Origin: Streptomyces sp. SA15 | GTDB lineage: Bacteria; Actinomycetota; Actinomycetes; Streptomycetales; Streptomycetaceae | NCBI RefSeq assembly: GCF_002291145.1 | Contig: NZ_NTGE01000158.1 | Location: 1 to 61,285 of the forward strand | Direction of reading: 5' to 3' | Length of the DNA stretch: 61,285 nt | Shown here: positions 42,285 through 51,246 of the stretch, one piece after another | How positions within the stretch are numbered: the first letter of the stretch is position 1 | How the letters are laid out: the number at the start of each line of letters is the position of its first letter | Position numbers and translations under genes: made by a program | Notes under the pieces: model-generated | What the model was told of the DNA's origin: nothing | The model's database searches: none | Seen by the model: the letters and a program-made list of their open reading frames with translations, nothing else

Positions 42285-43058
42285 CTAGCGCAGGAGCAGT
42301 TGCAGGCCGCCGAGCACTGTCGCCGCGATCACCAGCTGTTCGAACAACCGCTGGTTGATCCTGTTCACAGCCCATTTGCCGAGAAACGCGCCCGGCACGA
42401 CGAACGCCACCAGCGCCGCGTCGAGGAGCAGCGAGTGGCCGTCGATCAGGCCGAGGCCAGCGCTGAAGGGCACTTTGGACACGTTGACGATCAGGAAGAA
42501 GAAGGCGGAGGTGCCGAGGAAGCCCAGCTTGCGGAAGCCGGCCGAGAGGAGATACATCGACATCACCGGGCCGCCCGCGTTGGCGACCATGGTGGTGAAG
42601 CCGCCGAGGACGCCGTACGAACGGGCCTTGATGCGCCCCGCACGGGTGACGACAGCGTCCGGCTCCTCCTCCGCGTCGGCCGCACGGCGGCGCCACACCG
42701 TCACCGCCGCCATCAGCAGCAGGATCGCCCCGATCGACGTCCGTACGATCTCGTCGTCCGCCCAGATCAAGAACAGCGTGCCGACGACCACGCCCACCGC
42801 GACCGCCGGGAACAGCCGCCACAGCGTGGGCCAGTGGGCGTGCCGCCGGTAGGTGAGGACGGCGAGTACGTCGCCGGCGATCAGGACCGGCAGCAGGACG
42901 CCGGTGGAGGCGCGGGCGGGCAGCACGGCGGCGAAGATCGCCAGGCTGACGGTGTTGGCCCCGCTCACGGCGGTCTTGGAGAAGCCGACGAGCAGGGCGG
43001 CGAAGGCGAGGGCGGCGAACTCCCAGCCGGTGATGTGCCAGAGGGTCATCGTGTTCAT
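42285..43058 (-). CDS. TauE/SafE-family sulfite/sulfonate exporter-like membrane protein
   Basis: 257 aa with about 7-8 hydrophobic helices. The TauE/SafE repeat signatures are visible: LLVGFSKTAVSGANTVSL in the first half and GGFTTMVANAGGPVMSMYLL in the second. Family members move sulfite, sulfonates or other organic anions across the membrane. Start at 43058 gives the family's normal N-terminus. Convergent with the HAD gene (35 bp between stops). Confidence 0.88.
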   Translation of the reverse strand: MNTMTLWHITGWEFAALAFAALLVGFSKTAVSGANTVSLAIFAAVLPARASTGVLLPVLIAGDVLAVLTYRRHAHWPTLWRLFPAVAVGVVVGTLFLIWADDEIVRTSIGAILLLMAAVTVWRRRAADAEEEPDAVVTRAGRIKARSYGVLGGFTTMVANAGGPVMSMYLLSAGFRKLGFLGTSAFFFLIVNVSKVPFSAGLGLIDGHSLLLDAALVAFVVPGAFLGKWAVNRINQRLFEQLVIAATVLGGLQLLLR

Positions 43059-43194
43059 GCGGAGACTGATGCTATGTGCAGCGAACCGGTGCCCGTAAGG
43101 AGCGTCTCGACAGGTGGCCCCTGGGCAGCATGGACCCGTAGGCGAGTGCCTGGGAAGATCCCTCGGAAGCCTCACCGACATCGCCGGAGGAGAC

Positions 43195-44004
43195 ATGGCC
43201 GACTCCCGTGAATTCGTCCTGCCCGGAACACAGGGCCCGCTCACCGTGCGCGAGTGGCCGGGCGAGCGGCCCCGGTACGTCGCGCTCGTCGTCCACGGGT
43301 ACGGCGAGCACATCGGCCGGTACGAGGAACTGGCCGGCGTCCTGGTGGCGCACGGGGCGGCCGTGTTCGGGCCCGACCACATGGGGCACGGAAAGTCGAC
43401 CGGCGAGCGGGTGCTGATCGAGGACTTCGAGGACGTGGTCACCGATGTGCACGCCGTGGCCGAGCGGGCACGGGCCGCGCATCCGGGCCTGCCGGTCGTC
43501 ATGGTGGGGCACTCCATGGGCGGTCTGATCGCGGCCCGCTACGCGCAGCGGTACGGCGACTGCCTCGCCGCGCTGGTGTTGTCGGGGCCGGTGATCGGCG
43601 CCTGGGAGCTGCCGGGGCGGCTGCTCGCGCTCGACGAGATCCCCGACACCCCGATCAGCCCGGCCTCGCTCTCCCGCGACCCGGAGGTCGGGGCGGCGTA
43701 CGCGACGGATCCGCTGGTGTGGCACGGGCCGATGAAGCGGCCGACGGTTCAGGCGTTCGCGCGGACACTTCAGACCGTGTCCAAGGGCGGTGACCTCGGC
43801 CGGCTTGCGCTGCTGTGGCTGCACGGCGACGACGACCGGCTGGTGCCGCTCGCCGGGAGCCGGGTCGGTATCGAGGAGATCAGCGGCGGGGTGCTGACCG
43901 AGCGGATCCATGCGGGCGCCCGGCACGAGGTGTTCAACGAGACCAACAAGGCGGAGGTCTTCGCGGACGTGACGCGCTTCCTGGACGGCGTTCTCGCAGG
44001 CTGA
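43195..44004 (+). CDS. alpha/beta hydrolase, monoacylglycerol lipase-like
   Basis: 269 aa, serine hydrolase. The nucleophile is S107 in GHSMGG, the HG oxyanion motif is HGYGEHIGRYEEL, and GPDHMGHGKSTG is characteristic of monoacylglycerol lipases/lysophospholipases. The acid is likely in LHGDDDRLVP and the His in GARHEVFNE. No signal peptide. GGAGGAG lies a few bases before the ATG. Confidence 0.9.
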   Translation: MADSREFVLPGTQGPLTVREWPGERPRYVALVVHGYGEHIGRYEELAGVLVAHGAAVFGPDHMGHGKSTGERVLIEDFEDVVTDVHAVAERARAAHPGLPVVMVGHSMGGLIAARYAQRYGDCLAALVLSGPVIGAWELPGRLLALDEIPDTPISPASLSRDPEVGAAYATDPLVWHGPMKRPTVQAFARTLQTVSKGGDLGRLALLWLHGDDDRLVPLAGSRVGIEEISGGVLTERIHAGARHEVFNETNKAEVFADVTRFLDGVLAG

Positions 44005-44069
44005 GAGGGCCTGGAAGGGCTTCACGGGCGCCGTGTTTGCACCGGTTCGCCCTGGGCACCCGCGCCCGC

Positions 44070-44327
44070 ATGGAGTGGTTGCGGCGAGCGGCCTGCGCGG
44101 GTGAGGACCCCGAGTTGTTCTTCCCCGTGGGCACGGAAGGACCGGCGCTGCGGGACATCGCGGCGGCCAAGCGCATCTGTGCTCGCTGCCCGGTGATCGA
44201 GCCGTGCCTGGACTTCGCGCTGGACAGCGGGCCGACGTCGGGTGTGTGGGGCGGGACCTGTGAGGAGGAACGCGACGCACTGCTCCGTACCGCCAGAGAC
44301 GACGTCACAAGGAGAAGCGCCGTATGA
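44070..44327 (+). CDS. WhiB-family [4Fe-4S] transcription factor
   Basis: 85 aa. The four cluster-binding cysteines are C9, C37, C40 and C46 (C-x2-C-x5-C in RICARCPVIEPC), followed by the turn GVWGG (58-62) and a short basic C-terminus (RTARDDVTRR) for DNA contact. DPELFFPVG is typical of WblE/WhiB1-type proteins. The stop overlaps the dps start (ATGA), so the two are translationally coupled, linking redox/NO sensing to DNA protection. Confidence 0.95.
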   Translation: MEWLRRAACAGEDPELFFPVGTEGPALRDIAAAKRICARCPVIEPCLDFALDSGPTSGVWGGTCEEERDALLRTARDDVTRRSAV

Positions 44328-44806
44328 CTGTTGTGAAGAGCACGATTCCCGACTCGGCCCGTCAGGTCACCGGGGATGCGCTGCAGAGCACTCTGGTGGA
44401 TCTTCTCGGGCTCTCCCTGACCGGCAAGCAGGCGCACTGGAACCTCGTGGGGCCGCGCTTCAGGTCGATCCACCTGCAACTCGACGAACTGGTCTCGGCC
44501 GCACGCGAGTTCTCCGACACGGTCGCGGAGCGCGCGGCGGCACTGGGCATGCCGCCCGACGGGCGGCCCGAGACGATCGCGTCGGCGTTCACGCTGCCGG
44601 GCCCGAAGGACGGCTGGGTGCGGGACAGCGAGGTCGTCGAGGTGATGGTCGAGGCCCTGGAGGCGGCCATCGGGCGACTGCGCGAGCGCATCGAGGCGAC
44701 CGAGGAGGCCGATCGGGTCACCCAGGACCTGCTGATCACCGTCACCGCGGAGCTGGAGAAGCAGCGCTGGATGTTCGACGCGGAGAACTGGCCCAAGGGC
44801 GGCTGA
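44324..44806 (+). CDS. dps: Dps-family DNA-binding ferritin
   Basis: 160 aa. The Dps inter-subunit ferroxidase ligands are in place: H38 and H50, then D65 and E69 (spacing H-x11-H-x14-D-x3-E). WNLVGPRF follows the first His as usual. Dps dodecamers oxidise and store iron and shield DNA. The N-terminal tail is short with few basic residues and the C-terminus is short, so direct DNA binding may be weak. It is coupled to the upstream whiB gene. Confidence 0.94.
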   Translation: MTVVKSTIPDSARQVTGDALQSTLVDLLGLSLTGKQAHWNLVGPRFRSIHLQLDELVSAAREFSDTVAERAAALGMPPDGRPETIASAFTLPGPKDGWVRDSEVVEVMVEALEAAIGRLRERIEATEEADRVTQDLLITVTAELEKQRWMFDAENWPKGG

Positions 44807-44849
44807 CCGGCGCCCGGTGGCGAGCACATACGTACGGAAGGGGCACGCG

Positions 44850-45182
44850 ATGACCGACGCCCTCGAACTGGACGCGCTGTGGGAGGACTTCCACCGCGTG
44901 GTGAACATGACCTCGCAGGAACTGGCCGCCTGGCTGCGGGTGAGCGACGCCGACGAGAACGTGGAGCCGCTGCCGGACCAGGCGGGCACGCCCATGGGGC
45001 AGCACGTCCTCGCGATTCTGCAGAAGCGGCGCACGGACCTCACCGATGACGACATCCGCACGATGCAGGAGGTCGTCGACACCGTCACCGCGCAGACGGA
45101 CGTGGAGAACGAGCCCGAGGCCGAGGAGACGCGCCGTCGGCACCGGCTGATGACGCTCGGCCACGACCCGCTGAAGCCATGA
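44850..45182 (+). CDS. DUF3140 domain protein
   Basis: 110 aa, hydrophilic and helical. It has the DUF3140 core LWEDFHRVVNMTSQELAAWL (about 9-28), a GQHVLAILQKRRTDLTDDD segment and an acidic then basic tail. Function is unknown. It lies 43 bp after dps and overlaps the next gene by 4 bp (ATGA), so it is in the same stress-related transcript. Confidence 0.85.
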   Translation: MTDALELDALWEDFHRVVNMTSQELAAWLRVSDADENVEPLPDQAGTPMGQHVLAILQKRRTDLTDDDIRTMQEVVDTVTAQTDVENEPEAEETRRRHRLMTLGHDPLKP

Positions 45183-45826
45183 GCAGCAGAGAGAGAGTGG
45201 TGCGGGAGCTCGTCCGTGCCCACGGGCAGACCTTCGCCGAGGAGGCGGGCATCAAGCTGAAGAACACCCCGCAGCCCCTGTACCAGCTGCTGGTCCTGGC
45301 GCATCTGCTCAGCGCCCGCATCCGCGGCTCGATCGCCGTGGACACCGCCCGCGAGCTGTTCGACGCCGGTATGCGTGACCCGCGCCGCATGGCCGACGCG
45401 AGCTGGCAGGAGCGCGTGGACGCGCTCGGGCGCGGCGGCTACCGGCGCTACGACGAGCGCACGGCCACCCAACTCGGCGACGAGGCCGAGCTGTTGACCG
45501 AGCGGTGGGGCGGGGACCTGCGGCGGATGCGCAAGGAGGCGGACGGCAAGGTCTCTGAACTGCGCCGACTGATTCAGGAGATGCCCGGGCTGGGCCCGGC
45601 CGGCGCCGACATCTTCCTGCGCGAGGTCCAGCGGGTGTGGCCGGAAGTGGCGCCGTACCTGGACGACAAGGCGCTGAAGGGTGCCGAACGCCTGGGCCTG
45701 CCCAAGGACCAGGACCGACTCGTCGAACTCGCCGGGAACACCGAACCGGCCGTGCTCGCCGCCGCGTTGGTGCGGGCCGCGCTGGACAAGGAGGTGGCCG
45801 AAGACAGTCTCCGCCGCGCCGGATGA
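45179..45826 (+). CDS. HhH-GPD superfamily (endonuclease III-like) protein
   Basis: 215 aa. The layout follows DNA-glycosylase-fold proteins: N-terminal helices with QLLVLAHLLSARI, a helix-hairpin-helix-like EMPGLGPAGADIFLREVQ (about 138-155), then YLDDKAL near the position of the catalytic Asp. It lacks the Fe-S cysteines of Nth, so lyase or glycosylase activity is uncertain. Coupled to DUF3140 by ATGA overlap; context with Dps suggests DNA protection or repair. Confidence 0.75.
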   Translation: MSSRERVVRELVRAHGQTFAEEAGIKLKNTPQPLYQLLVLAHLLSARIRGSIAVDTARELFDAGMRDPRRMADASWQERVDALGRGGYRRYDERTATQLGDEAELLTERWGGDLRRMRKEADGKVSELRRLIQEMPGLGPAGADIFLREVQRVWPEVAPYLDDKALKGAERLGLPKDQDRLVELAGNTEPAVLAAALVRAALDKEVAEDSLRRAG

Positions 45827-45872
45827 TCGTGCCAGACTGGCCGGCACGCACTGGCGATCAAAGGAGCACAGC

Positions 45873-46679
45873 GTGACCGAGACGGAGTCGGCGCGGGGGC
45901 GCATCGACACGAGCAGGCCGCATCCGGCGCGGGTCTACGACTGGTTCCTCGGCGGCAAGGACAACTACCCCGTCGACGAGGAACTCGGCCGCAAGATCAC
46001 CTCGATGCAGGCCGACGCTCCGCGACACGCGCGCGCCAACCGCCGGTTCATGGAACGGGCCACACGTGTCGTTCTTCGCGAGACGGGGATCCGCCAGTTC
46101 CTCGACATCGGCTCCGGCATCCCCACCGAGCCCAACCTCCACCAGATCGCCCAGTCCGTCGCACCGGACGCGCGGGTCGTGTACGTCGACAACGACCCGA
46201 TCGTCCTCGCCCACGCGGAGGCCCTGCTGCACGGCACTCCCGAGGGTGTGACGCGGTACGTCCAGGCCGACGCGCGCGAGCCCGAGCGGATTCTCGAAGG
46301 GGCGGCGTCCGTCCTGGACTTCGACCGGCCCGTCGCCCTGTCACTGATCGCGCTCCTGCACTTCGTCGCCGACGAGGACGGCGCCCACGACCTGGTGGAC
46401 ACGCTGGTCGACGCACTGGCGCCGGGCAGCTGCCTGGTCCTGTCCGCGATGACGGCGGACTTCGACCCGGAGAACGTACACAAGGGCATCGCGGCGTACA
46501 CGGCGAGCGGGGTGACGCTCGTCGCGCGCTCGCACACCGAGATGGGCCGCTTCTTCAAGGGACTCGACCTGATGGAGCCGGGAATCGTGTCCCTGACGCA
46601 CTGGCACCCCTCGGCTGGCGAGGACGCGGAGGAGGGCGGCCCTGTGTCGCTGTACGGCGCGGTCGGCGTCAAGCGGTGA
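45873..46679 (+). CDS. SAM-dependent methyltransferase (DUF574)
   Basis: 268 aa. DUF574 signatures: RVYDWFLGGKDNYPVDEELG near the N-terminus, SAM-binding motif I FLDIGSGIPTEPNLH, then VVYVDNDPIVLAHAEALL and the PVALSLIALLHFVAD strand. This family is expanded in streptomycetes with unknown substrates. GTG start with AAAGGAG 7 bp upstream. A second member is encoded at 52368 with the same architecture. Confidence 0.92.
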   Translation: MTETESARGRIDTSRPHPARVYDWFLGGKDNYPVDEELGRKITSMQADAPRHARANRRFMERATRVVLRETGIRQFLDIGSGIPTEPNLHQIAQSVAPDARVVYVDNDPIVLAHAEALLHGTPEGVTRYVQADAREPERILEGAASVLDFDRPVALSLIALLHFVADEDGAHDLVDTLVDALAPGSCLVLSAMTADFDPENVHKGIAAYTASGVTLVARSHTEMGRFFKGLDLMEPGIVSLTHWHPSAGEDAEEGGPVSLYGAVGVKR

Positions 46680-46698
46680 CTCCGCTCAGCCGAGTCTG

Positions 46699-46770
46699 CT
46701 AGTGCCCCGGCGGGCAACGTTTGCCCGTTGAGGAGCGGCGTCCGGTGCGGCGAGAGCACGCACCTGACGC
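46699..46770. mobile_element. truncated copy of the NRPS-inserted MITE family
   Basis: It begins CTAGTGCCCCGG-CGGGCAACGTT, almost identical to the left end of the element at 59814, and continues with the same GAGGAGCGGCGTCCGGTGCG core. It then jumps to GGCGAGAGCACGCACC, the arm of the other half, so ~50 bp of the centre is missing. The right terminal repeat is absent. GCGGCGTC and GACGCCGC here can still form a hairpin. Confidence 0.7.
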
Positions 46771-46817
46771 CGCGGGGCCCGCCCCTCGGGCGGACGACGG
46801 GAATTTGACGACAGGGC

Positions 46818-47978
46818 CTAGCCCGGAAAGACCGCCCGGACCTCCCACCCGTGGCCGATGAGCGGGCCCGCGTGCACGTCGCCGCCCAGGGCGGTCACCC
46901 GCTCCTTCAGACCGACGAGGCCGAAGCCGCCGCCGTGGGCGGCGTCCGGGAGCCGGCTGCCGCCCCGGCCGTCGTCCGCCACCGACACCTCCAGGCGGCC
47001 CGCCTCGTACCGCAGCCGGACGGTGACCTGGGTGGCGTCGCCCGCGTGCCGCCGTACGTTCGTCAGCGCCTCCTGGACGACCCGGAAGGCCGCCGCCTGC
47101 ACCTCGTGCGGCAGGTCGTCGGGCACGGTGGCGTCGCGGAGCAGGGAGACCTTCTGGATCGGGCTCGCGAAACCGTCGGTCAGGCCGACGATGCCCGCGA
47201 GGTCGCCGACCGGACGGCGGTCGGCCGCTTCGGTGCCGGTGTCGCGCAGCACGCCGACCGTGCGGCGCATCGACGCCAGCGCCTGAGTCGCCGCGTGTTC
47301 GATGCCCGCCAGCACGGAGTCGAGCTCCTGTGGCCGGGACGTCGCCATCATGCGGGCCACCTGGGTCTGCACCAGGATCCCGGTGACGTGGTGGGCGACG
47401 AAGTCGTGCAGGTCGGCGGCGATGGCCAGACGTTCGGACCGGCGGGTCTCACTGACAGCGACGGTCCGCCGGTAGTCCAGGGAGCGCAGATACGCGGCGA
47501 ACCCGGCGGTGAGACCGATCAGGACCAGCCCGATCAGCATGAAGCCCATCATGGTGTCAGGCATGCCGCGCAGGGCCCGCACCGGCAGGGCCAGGACGGC
47601 GGCGCCGTCCAGCGCGGCACACATCACGACCCAGCGGCGCGAGCAATGCCGTACGGCGACGAACAGCAGGCACAGCAGGATGATCAGTTCGCCCGGGCCG
47701 AACAGGGTCTCCGGGTACGGCGCCGAGTCCACGGTGTAGAGGCAGGAGGTCACGGCCGGTACGACGGTGCGCACCTGCGGCGTGAGCCAGGAGGGACGGC
47801 GGTCGGCCGGCCACAGGACGGCGACGGCGCCGATCAGCAGCACGGCGGTCACCGGCAAGATGCCGGGTTCGTCGTTGCCGGCCGCGTAGGCCAGGTCGAC
47901 GAGCGACGCCCCGGCGAGGGCTCCGATGCCGAAGCCGCGTGCCAGGCCGCGGGGAGAAACGGACTTCATGCCGCTCAC
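46818..47978 (-). CDS. two-component sensor histidine kinase (HisKA_3/NarL type)
   Basis: 386 aa membrane kinase. About four to five N-terminal hydrophobic helices (residues 10-170) precede a HisKA_3 dimerisation helix, with the phospho-acceptor in RLAIAADLHDFVAHHVTGIL. The ATPase domain has an N box VVQEALTNVRRHAG and G boxes VADDGRGG and GGGFGLVGLKERV. No large extracellular sensor is seen, typical of intramembrane-sensing kinases. It faces the DUF4333 and ABC genes; its partner is probably the response regulator at 51447. Confidence 0.93.
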   Translation of the reverse strand: MSGMKSVSPRGLARGFGIGALAGASLVDLAYAAGNDEPGILPVTAVLLIGAVAVLWPADRRPSWLTPQVRTVVPAVTSCLYTVDSAPYPETLFGPGELIILLCLLFVAVRHCSRRWVVMCAALDGAAVLALPVRALRGMPDTMMGFMLIGLVLIGLTAGFAAYLRSLDYRRTVAVSETRRSERLAIAADLHDFVAHHVTGILVQTQVARMMATSRPQELDSVLAGIEHAATQALASMRRTVGVLRDTGTEAADRRPVGDLAGIVGLTDGFASPIQKVSLLRDATVPDDLPHEVQAAAFRVVQEALTNVRRHAGDATQVTVRLRYEAGRLEVSVADDGRGGSRLPDAAHGGGFGLVGLKERVTALGGDVHAGPLIGHGWEVRAVFPG

Positions 47979-48129
47979 CGTATGCGGCGCCGACGGCGGC
48001 GGGATCGGCCGAACAGCCGAGGCGGCGTCGCGTGAAGCCTGACCGTTCGGCCGAGGCGCGCGCCCGGGCCCGCGGGCGAGGGTGGAGCCACTTCCCCCCT
48101 CCGAACCGCAGAACCCTCAGGAGTACGTG

Positions 48130-48498
48130 ATGCAACGCAAGGTCCTCGTCGGTGCCGTCGGTGGTGTGACCGCCGTCGTGAGCATCTTCGGGGTCGGCAC
48201 CCACCTGCTCGCCAGGACGGAGTCGACCACCGGCCTCGACCCGCACAGCGCGGTGAGTGTAGGCGGTCACAGGGCCCTGGCCGCCAACCTGGTCGCGGCC
48301 CGCACCGCGAGCCTGTACCACCCGCTGCCCTGGGTCGGGAAGAAGGTCTCGGACGTCACCTGCCCGACCGGGCTCAAGGCCGTCGCGGGAGCCACCATCA
48401 CCTGCTCCGGCAAGAAGAGCGACGGCGAGACCGTCGAGATCCCCGTCACCGTGGTCAAGGCCACGGCCGACTCCATCACCTGGAAATTCGAGCGCTAG
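48130..48498 (+). CDS. DUF4333-like exported small protein
   Basis: 122 aa. An N-terminal signal or anchor helix (VLVGAVGGVTAVVSIFGVGT, about 5-24) leads to a small domain containing DVTCPTGLKAVAGATITCSG and DGETVEIPVTV, typical of DUF4333 (a disulfide-bonded beta domain). It lies just upstream of an ABC/FtsX pair in the same direction. AGGAG precedes the start; GTG 48127 is an alternative start. Confidence 0.75.
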   Translation: MQRKVLVGAVGGVTAVVSIFGVGTHLLARTESTTGLDPHSAVSVGGHRALAANLVAARTASLYHPLPWVGKKVSDVTCPTGLKAVAGATITCSGKKSDGETVEIPVTVVKATADSITWKFER

Positions 48499-48517
48499 AA
48501 GAGGACCGGTTCCCCTG

Positions 48518-49201
48518 ATGAACACCGTTCTGGCCGGTCACGGCCTCGTCAAGAAGTACGGCTCCACCACCGCCCTGGCCGGTGTCGACGTGGAGGTCGG
48601 CGAGCGCGACTCGCTGGCGATCATGGGCCCTTCGGGTTCCGGCAAGTCCACTCTGCTGCACACCCTGGCCGGGATCATCCGTCCCGACGGCGGCCAGGTG
48701 CTGTTGCGGGGGGAGCGCATCGACAAGCTGGGCGAGAACCGGCTCAGCGCGCTGCGCCGCAAGCGGTTCGGGTTCGTCTTCCAGTTCGGCCAGCTGCTGC
48801 CGGAGCTGCCCGCCGAGGAGAACGTGGCGCTGCCGCTGATGCTGGAGGGCACCCCGCGCAAGCAGGCCGTCGAGCGCGCCCGCCGCTGGTTCGCGCCGCT
48901 CGGCCTCGACGGGCTGGAGAAGCGCCGCCCCGGGCAGCTGTCCGGCGGTCAGGCCCAGCGGGTCGCGATCGCCCGTGCCCTGGTCGTCGAGCCGGACGTG
49001 GTCTTCGCCGACGAGCCGACCGGCGCCCTGGACCAGGTCACCAGCACCGAGGTGGTGCGGCTGCTGACCTCGGTCACCCGTGAGCAGGGCGCCGCCCTGG
49101 TCATGGTCACGCACGACGCCGACGTCGCCGCCCACTGCGGCCGGATCCTCCAGGTCCGGGACGGCCGGATCAGTCATTACAGCCAGTACACGGTCGCCTG
49201 A
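48518..49201 (+). CDS. ABC transporter ATP-binding protein (MacB/LolD type)
   Basis: 227 aa with a complete ABC domain: Walker A GPSGSGKST, Q-loop FVFQFGQLLPELPAEENV, signature LSGGQAQRVAIARAL, Walker B VVFADEPTGALD and H-loop VTHD. The short spacer and GALD after Walker B are typical of FtsX-linked ATPases. It lies 32 bp before an FtsX-like permease and 19 bp after the DUF4333 gene, so the three form an operon. Confidence 0.94.
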   Translation: MNTVLAGHGLVKKYGSTTALAGVDVEVGERDSLAIMGPSGSGKSTLLHTLAGIIRPDGGQVLLRGERIDKLGENRLSALRRKRFGFVFQFGQLLPELPAEENVALPLMLEGTPRKQAVERARRWFAPLGLDGLEKRRPGQLSGGQAQRVAIARALVVEPDVVFADEPTGALDQVTSTEVVRLLTSVTREQGAALVMVTHDADVAAHCGRILQVRDGRISHYSQYTVA

Positions 49202-49233
49202 CCGCCTGTCCCCTGCTCAGCGGAGATGCCGAA

Positions 49234-51246
49234 ATGCGTTCCCCCGTCCTGCCCCTGACCTGGCATCTCGCCCGGTCCTCCGGCCACCGCGGCCTGCAGA
49301 GCCAGTTGCTGGCGGCCGGTGCCGCCGCCGTCGGCGCGTTCGTGCTGCTGGTGATGATCGCCGCCACCGTCGGCTCCGACACCCGCGCCGGCCACACGAC
49401 GTGGCGCACCCCCGACGCCGTTCCGGCGAAGCAGGCCACCGCCGTCCAGGCCCTGGCCACGACGTACCTCCGCCACGATCCCGTCACCGTGGTGTCGCTG
49501 GCCCAGCTGCCCGGCCGCAAGGCGACCCCCGCCCCGCCCGGCCTGAGCTCCTTCCCCGAGAAGGGCGAGGTGTACGTCTCCCCCGCCCTGGCCGAGCTGA
49601 TGCACAAGCTGCCCGCGGGCCAACTGGCGGACCGCTTCCCGAAGGTGAGGTCCTACGGCACGGTCGGCGCCGCCGGTCTCGCCTCACCGGACGAGCTGGT
49701 CGCCGTGGTGGGCCGGGCGCCGGGCGATCCCGCGGTGTCGAAGGCGGCCGAGGGGGGCGGCACCTGGTTCGACACCGGGCAGGCCGCGCGCGCCCAGATC
49801 TCCGGGTTCTCCGGAACGAAGAAGTCCCTGCTCACTGGCTTGGACAAGGGGACGGCGCTGCTGGGTGTGGTGCTGCTGGCGATGCCCGTGGTCGTGCTGG
49901 CCTCGGCGGCCGGGCGGCTCGGGGCGGCCCGGCGTGAGCAGCGGCTGGCCGCGCTGCGCCTGGCCGGGGCGACGCCCCGGCAGATCCTCGCCATGACCGC
50001 CGTGGAGGCGGCGGGCGTCGGCGCGACCGGCGCGCTGGCGGGTGCGCTCGCCTACGTGGCGCTGCTGCCCGCCCTGGCTCAGATCCCGTACGGCGTGGGC
50101 ACCTGGTACACCGAGCAGCTGTGGGTGGGCCTGCCGTGGTTCGTGGCCGTGGTGGCGGCGGTGACCGCGCTCATCACCGTCAGTGCGGTGTCGATGCTGC
50201 GCCAGGTGGCGACCTCACCCCTGGGCGTCGCCCAGCAGGCGAACCCGCGCCGCACCCGGTGGATCCGGTTCGTCGCCTTCGCGGCGACCCTGCTGTACGT
50301 CTTCCAGTCCACGGGCAGCGGACTGACGCCCCGGCAGGCGCTCGCCCTGCTGGTGCTGTTCTACGGCGCGTTCTGGCTGTTCGGCCCGTGGGTCGTGGAC
50401 CGGCTGGGCCGGATCGTGGGCCGTTACGCCCGCCGCCCGGCGACCCTGCTGGCCGCGCGCCGCCTCAGCGACGACCCGCGCGGCGCCTGGCGCACGGTCA
50501 GCGGTCTGGTGCTCGCCGGGTTCGTGGCCGGGTTCTTCTCCGTCAGCCAGCTGGGCATGGACGGCGCGGAGTACCGGGGCCAGGTCGCGGTGGTCACCAC
50601 CGACGCCGCCCAGGCGCGGCGGGCCGCCACCGAGGCGCGCACGCTGCTCGACCGGGCGGGCGTCACCGCGACCGTCACCGTCGGCCGCGAGGACGACTAC
50701 GACACGCTGCTGGGCGGCAACCCCGGCGTGATCGCCCGTGTCAGCGGCGGACAGGAACAGATGGACACCACGGTCACCGCCCTGACGTCGGTTGCTCCGG
50801 GGACACCTCCGTACAGCCAGGACTACGCGGCGGCCGAGAACGGCGTGCTCATCGACCGCGTCTCCCAGGTCAGCACCGCCACCTTGGCCCTGAGCTTCCT
50901 CGTCGCGACCGCCTCGGCCGGCCTGACCGCCGCCGCGAACGTTCTCGACCGGCGGCGCGTCTACGGCCTGCTGCGGCTGGCGGGCACCCCCTTGAAGGTG
51001 CTGGACCGGGCCAGGCTCCGGGAGACGGTCCTCCCGCTGGTCGTCCTGGCGGGCGGCACGACCGGGATGGGCGTCTACGGCTCCTACAAGCTCAACCAGG
51101 CGGCCGACGTCGGGATCAACACCACCGGCGCCCTGCAACTGGCCGCCTGCGTGGTCCTCGGCGCGCTGGCGATGTTCGCCGCGATCGGCGGCAGCAGGCC
51201 GCTGCTGCGGAAGGTGACGGCTGATCCGGCGCAGACTGCCGACTGA
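49234..51246 (+). CDS. FtsX-like ABC transporter permease
   Basis: 670 aa. An N-terminal transmembrane helix is followed by a ~200-residue extracellular domain, three helices (MPVVVLASAAGRLGAARREQ marks the first FtsX coupling region), a second extracellular segment, and a C-terminal helix set containing the second FtsX domain (NVLDRRRVYGLLRLAGTPLK). This is the MacB/BceB-type topology used for mechanotransmission or export of peptides and lipids. With the kinase at 46818 and regulator at 51447 it resembles a peptide-sensing resistance module. Confidence 0.9.
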   Translation: MRSPVLPLTWHLARSSGHRGLQSQLLAAGAAAVGAFVLLVMIAATVGSDTRAGHTTWRTPDAVPAKQATAVQALATTYLRHDPVTVVSLAQLPGRKATPAPPGLSSFPEKGEVYVSPALAELMHKLPAGQLADRFPKVRSYGTVGAAGLASPDELVAVVGRAPGDPAVSKAAEGGGTWFDTGQAARAQISGFSGTKKSLLTGLDKGTALLGVVLLAMPVVVLASAAGRLGAARREQRLAALRLAGATPRQILAMTAVEAAGVGATGALAGALAYVALLPALAQIPYGVGTWYTEQLWVGLPWFVAVVAAVTALITVSAVSMLRQVATSPLGVAQQANPRRTRWIRFVAFAATLLYVFQSTGSGLTPRQALALLVLFYGAFWLFGPWVVDRLGRIVGRYARRPATLLAARRLSDDPRGAWRTVSGLVLAGFVAGFFSVSQLGMDGAEYRGQVAVVTTDAAQARRAATEARTLLDRAGVTATVTVGREDDYDTLLGGNPGVIARVSGGQEQMDTTVTALTSVAPGTPPYSQDYAAAENGVLIDRVSQVSTATLALSFLVATASAGLTAAANVLDRRRVYGLLRLAGTPLKVLDRARLRETVLPLVVLAGGTTGMGVYGSYKLNQAADVGINTTGALQLAACVVLGALAMFAAIGGSRPLLRKVTADPAQTAD

